The translations under genes were made by a program, and so were the position numbers. This document shows, piece by piece, positions 5,896 through 8,590 of a DNA stretch of 8,590 nt. Under the pieces are notes generated by a model. The model was given only the letters and a program-made list of their open reading frames with translations, was not told the origin of the DNA and made no database searches. The stretch is taken from assembly GCA_005788935.1 (NCBI GenBank), contig SYAK01000170.1, positions 1 through 8,590 on the forward strand. The letters run 5' to 3'. Position 1 is the stretch's first letter. Every line of letters starts with the position of its first letter. This stretch comes from Pseudomonadota bacterium. GTDB lineage: Bacteria > Myxococcota > UBA9042 > PHBI01.

Positions 5896-7533
5896 ATGCA
5901 AACAAACCTTACGATCACGTGCGTCATGGCCTCGATCGTCGGATGCGGCGACGCGGCGTCGGACATGGCGGCCTCGGGGCCGGGTGGGGGCGAGTCCACG
6001 TGGCCCGGGATGGACGCGGGCAGCGGCACGACAGGCCCGTCAGGAGGCGATGACGACGGCTCCGCAGCACCGCCGCCGCCCGAGAACGAGCTCGACTTCG
6101 ACCTGCGCACGCCTGAGGCGGGCGACCGCTACCTGTTCGTGCCGTCGGCCTCGCTGGATGCGCTGATCGCCGTCGATGGCCGTGATCTCCGGGTCCATCT
6201 CGTCGAGGTCGGGCTCACCCCGACGATTGTCCGCGCGTTGCCAGACCACGGTGGGGCCGCCGTCCTGAACGAGGGCTCGAGCGATGTGACCCTCGTCCGC
6301 TACGACCCGGACGCGCCCGACACCCGCTTTGTGGCCGACACGTTCCCGGTCGCGGCGGGCGCCAACCGCCTCGAGCTCTCGCCCGACGGGGCCTGGGCCT
6401 TCGCCTGGCATGACGCGCGGGTCGCCGGCCCGGGCCCGAGCGGGCTTGCGGCGACGCTGCAGGACGTGACGGCCCTCCGCTTGCTCCCGGGCGAGGAGGC
6501 CGTGTTCAACCTCGCTGTCGGCTACCAGCCCACCGCCGTTCAGTTCGCCGACGACGACCGCCTCGCCCTCGTCGCGTGCGACAATGGCGTCAGCGTCGTC
6601 GACCTCTCGACCCTCGCGGGAGACCTCTTCGTCCCGCCGATCCCCACGACGGGCGACGTCTTCACGTCGATGCTCGAGCGCGAGATTGTCCCAGCCCCAG
6701 ACGGGCGCTTCGTCGTCGTGCGCGATCTGCAGTACGCCGAGCTCCTGTGGATCGACCTCGAGACGCGAGTCCGCCATCGCCTTGCGCTGCCCGACTTTCC
6801 ATCGGATCTCGATCTGACGGCCGACGGCGAGCGGCTCCTCGTGCCGTTGAAGGCGCGCGCCGAGGTCGCTGTCATCGAGGTCCCCGAGGCCTTCCTGTGG
6901 CAAGGCGAGCCCGATCCGGACACGCTGATCATGCCAGATAATCCGCATGTTCGATATGTGGCATCGGGTGGGGCCTTCGGTTCGCTCGCGCTGACGTCGG
7001 GGGCCGAGCGGGCCCTGCTCTACACGACACAGGCCGGATCGCCCGCGGTCGGGCTGCTGGATCTGGCGGCGGGGGCGGTCACGCTGCTGCCGCTCGTCAA
7101 GGAGGTCGAGGGGATCGCGGTCGACCCGACGGGGGCGGTGGCGGCGCTGCAGCTGCGCAAGAGCTCGGGCACGGGCGCCATCAGGGGGCAGGAGGCTTAC
7201 GCGTTGCTCGATCTCGCGTCGGGCTACATCAAGGTCGTCGCGACGACGAGCCCCGCCTCGATGTTCACCTTCACACGCGATGGGGCCGAACTCTTCGCGC
7301 TTCTGCCCGATCCGGCTGGAGCGCGTCACGAGGTCCACCGCGTGACGACGGAGACGTTCTCGACCCGCACCTACGCCGTGCCCGACGCACCGACCTTCGT
7401 CGGAGCCATGCCGCAGGTCTCGAAGATGGCGATCTCGCTTGATAACCCGACGGGGTGGATCACCTTCGTCGACACCGAGACGGACGAGGTGAGGCAGCTC
7501 AACAGCTTCGAGCTCAATGGCTTTGTCCGCTGA
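5896..7533 (+). CDS. lipoprotein with beta-propeller-like repeats (second paralogue)
   Basis: This 545-residue lipoprotein has the lipobox SIVGC (C17) followed by GD, then a Gly/Ser/Asp/Pro-rich tether (about 18-68) and a repeat domain to the C-terminus. Strand motifs recur near residues 131 (VTLVRYD), 232 (VSVVDL), 283 (LLWIDLE), 324 (VAVIEV), 385 (VGLLDL), 435 (YALLDL), 478 (HEVHRV) and 522 (ITFVDTE), as expected of a YncE/YVTN-like propeller. LELSPDGAWAFAW and IAVDPTGAVAAL are typical blade turns. It aligns by eye with the first lipoprotein: PTIVRALPD with PTRVAAIPG, SPDGAWAFAW with SEAGDYALAW, EAFLWQGEPD with EAFAAGDARA, AVGLLDLAAG with AVGILDADTD, and similar C-termini (LNGFVR and LTGLLQ). 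It begins 25 bases after the barrel stop, so it is almost certainly in the same operon. Leucine codon choice shifts from CTC to CTG in the stretch 6961-7200. Function is unknown. Confidence 0.87.
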   Translation: MQTNLTITCVMASIVGCGDAASDMAASGPGGGESTWPGMDAGSGTTGPSGGDDDGSAAPPPPENELDFDLRTPEAGDRYLFVPSASLDALIAVDGRDLRVHLVEVGLTPTIVRALPDHGGAAVLNEGSSDVTLVRYDPDAPDTRFVADTFPVAAGANRLELSPDGAWAFAWHDARVAGPGPSGLAATLQDVTALRLLPGEEAVFNLAVGYQPTAVQFADDDRLALVACDNGVSVVDLSTLAGDLFVPPIPTTGDVFTSMLEREIVPAPDGRFVVVRDLQYAELLWIDLETRVRHRLALPDFPSDLDLTADGERLLVPLKARAEVAVIEVPEAFLWQGEPDPDTLIMPDNPHVRYVASGGAFGSLALTSGAERALLYTTQAGSPAVGLLDLAAGAVTLLPLVKEVEGIAVDPTGAVAALQLRKSSGTGAIRGQEAYALLDLASGYIKVVATTSPASMFTFTRDGAELFALLPDPAGARHEVHRVTTETFSTRTYAVPDAPTFVGAMPQVSKMAISLDNPTGWITFVDTETDEVRQLNSFELNGFVR

Positions 7534-7584
7534 GCACGCCCGGAGCTGTTGACGTCGCGGTGGATCCGCGGGGCGATTCGGGCG

Positions 7585-7590
7585 TATAGT
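7585..7590 (+). promoter_or_regulatory. possible -10 element upstream of the coiled-coil gene
   Basis: TATAGT, a 5/6 match to the -10 consensus, stands out in the GC-rich gap 7534-7663. A TTGACG at 7549-7554 is 30 bases upstream, too far to be its -35, and nothing at the usual distance fits. If used, it would give a leader of about 65-70 bases that includes a GC-only palindrome at 7604-7615. It suggests the coiled-coil gene is transcribed separately from the lipoprotein operon, but this is weak. Confidence 0.25.
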
Positions 7591-7651
7591 CCTGCTCCGG
7601 GTCGGCGCGCGCGCCGGCCACGGGCCTGCGAGATGGGCCCCACGCGTGACG

Positions 7652-7657
7652 AGGAGG
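7652..7657 (+). promoter_or_regulatory. consensus ribosome binding site of the coiled-coil gene
   Basis: AGGAGG lies 6 bases before the ATG at 7664. It rules out the in-frame GTG at 7646, because that start would place the site inside the coding region. Confidence 0.8.
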
Positions 7658-7663
7658 ACAGCC

Positions 7664-8437
7664 ATGGTGGAGCGGAAGAAGGGACCCGGTGAAGACGATG
7701 GCGTCGTGACGTCGGCCTCGCCAGCCGCTGGCAACCTGCTGAGCGACCTCCTCAGCTCGGTCAAGGCGGACGTCGCCCAGGAGCGGCAGCAGCGCGTGGA
7801 GAGCGAGGCGCAGAAGCGCGATCGCGAGGCCCGTGAGCAACGCGAGCGTGAGGAGGGCCGCCTTCGCATGGCGGCGCAGGAGAAGCTGAACCAGGAGGCG
7901 CGCCTCCGCAACGAGAGCCTCAACAAGGCCCGCGGAGAGGCTGGCGAGTCCCGGGACGAGGTCGTGACGGGCCAGCATCGCCGCCCAGCCGTGGTGGCCC
8001 CTGTAGCTCCAGCCCCGGGCCCGGTCGTCGAGACCCCGGCCGAGCCTCAGCGCCGGGGCGTCAGCTGGGCGCTCGTGGCCGCGATGACACTCCTCGGCGC
8101 GGGCCTCGGCTTCGGTGGGGCGCTCGCGGTGCAGCCCGAGCCACGCGGGGTCTTTGTGGACGTCGGTTCGGCCGCTCGTGCCACAATCTCGGTGGTTGGC
8201 AAGGCAGCCGCCCTCGAGGCCGCCGCGAAGGCCAAGCTGGCCGAGGAGGCCGCGAAGGTCGCTGAGCTCGAGGCGAGCGTCAAGGCGGCCGCAGCGGCGA
8301 AGGCCGAGCTCGAGGCGAAGAACGCCGAGCTGCAGGCGGCTGCGGCTGCAGGCGGCAAGCCGGTCGCGTCAGCCCCCGCGGTGAAGCGCCCTCAGGGTGG
8401 CACAAACGGCATCAGCCTGAAGGGCGGCATCTTCTGA
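7664..8437 (+). CDS. bitopic coiled-coil membrane protein of unknown function
   Basis: This 257-residue protein has no recognised enzymatic domain. Residues 22-34 (AGNLLSDLLSSVK) look like a short amphipathic helix. Residues 35-92 are extremely rich in Glu, Arg and Gln with heptad character, a charged coiled coil. A Pro/Ala/Val linker (107-128) leads to QRRG and one transmembrane helix at about 134-156 (VSWALVAAMTLLGAGLGFGG). After it, residues 178-230 form an Ala/Glu/Lys-rich second coiled coil, and the protein ends in a Gly/Lys tail, GISLKGGIF. The arginines before the span put the N-terminal coil in the cytoplasm and the Ala-rich coil in the periplasm. The architecture recalls TolA-like or other envelope-spanning scaffolds, but no family was identified. 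It lies 130 bases downstream of the propeller operon in the same direction, and a stem-loop follows it. Confidence 0.82.
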   Translation: MVERKKGPGEDDGVVTSASPAAGNLLSDLLSSVKADVAQERQQRVESEAQKRDREAREQREREEGRLRMAAQEKLNQEARLRNESLNKARGEAGESRDEVVTGQHRRPAVVAPVAPAPGPVVETPAEPQRRGVSWALVAAMTLLGAGLGFGGALAVQPEPRGVFVDVGSAARATISVVGKAAALEAAAKAKLAEEAAKVAELEASVKAAAAAKAELEAKNAELQAAAAAGGKPVASAPAVKRPQGGTNGISLKGGIF

Positions 8438-8459
8438 GCGCCTGGTCTGGTCGCGTGAC

Positions 8460-8486
8460 GGGGCTCGGCACTTTGGCTGAGTCCCC
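8460..8486 (+). terminator. stem-loop after the coiled-coil gene
   Basis: GGGGCTCGGC (8460-8469) pairs with GCTGAG-T-CCCC (8476-8486), giving a ten-pair stem with one G-T pair and a bulged T, and the six-base loop ACTTTG. It starts 23 bases after the stop codon. It lacks a downstream T-run, which is common in GC-rich genomes, so it may be a weak or Rho-assisted terminator. It would also separate the coiled-coil gene from the possible convergent gene at the right edge. Confidence 0.45.
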
Positions 8487-8533
8487 CGCGCAGTGACAGG
8501 CGCCGTGGTCGTGGGAGACGAGGCGCAGAACCT

Positions 8534-8590
8534 TCAGACGCCCGCGCGCACGAGCCCGCGGGACCGGCGCGGATAGCCGACGCGCTCGCG
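8534..8590 (-). CDS. possible 3' end of a minus-strand gene cut by the window edge
   Basis: On the minus strand a frame is open from the window edge for 18 codons, encoding RERVGYPRRSRGLVRAGV and then TGA. Seventeen of the 18 third positions are G or C, matching the coding style of the window better than the other frames here. The convergent orientation and the stem-loop between it and the coiled-coil gene fit a gene end. It is too short to identify and could be chance in such GC-rich DNA. Confidence 0.28.
   Translation of the reverse strand, partial: RERVGYPRRSRGLVRAGV

Noticed and set aside
7604..7615. Palindrome GGCGCGCGCGCC before the coiled-coil gene
   Set aside because: An alternating G/C run is self-complementary by nature and expected by chance in DNA of this composition. 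There is no supporting flanking structure.
6040..7926. 628-codon open frame on the minus strand opposite the second lipoprotein
   Set aside because: It has the same shadow composition, crosses the lipoprotein stop, the intergenic gap and the coiled-coil gene, and contains no recognisable family motif.

Overview
The window is very GC-rich (roughly 70% by eye) with strongly G/C-ending codons. Three things point to a myxobacterium or relative (Myxococcota): a matrixin-type secreted protease with a MYXO-CTERM-like tail (Cys, hydrophobic span, Arg-rich end), several lipoproteins with low-complexity linkers, and envelope proteins with Pro/Ala-rich spacers. This assignment is inference; there is no rRNA or marker gene. 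No mobile element, CRISPR array, tRNA or rRNA was seen, and no gene-free stretch exceeds about 155 bases.

Left end (1-714): a near-perfect TetR-type palindrome (67-90) lies just beyond the 3' end of a minus-strand HAD-family 5'-nucleotidase-like gene (99-578). Divergent from it is a matrixin-like zinc metalloprotease (715-1692). A 120-base gap follows, in which I see no convincing promoter or terminator, and then a multi-spanning membrane protein (1813-3312) resembling Wzy/O-antigen-type polysaccharide polymerases.

Centre (3442-7533): three tightly packed genes probably form an operon. They encode a lipoprotein with beta-propeller-like repeats, an outer-membrane beta-barrel protein (start overlapping or just after the previous stop), and a second lipoprotein that is recognisably a diverged paralogue of the first. 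Two related propeller lipoproteins flanking a barrel is the most interesting system-level feature here. It suggests an outer-membrane or surface complex whose function I cannot name.

Right end (7534-8590): a bitopic protein with a charged cytoplasmic coiled coil, one membrane span and an Ala-rich periplasmic coiled coil (7664-8437). A stem-loop follows it (8460-8486), then a possible C-terminal fragment of a minus-strand gene that runs off the window. Apart from the left-end nucleotidase, every confident gene has a cell-envelope or exported product. The large minus-strand open frames opposite the real genes are GC-rich shadows.
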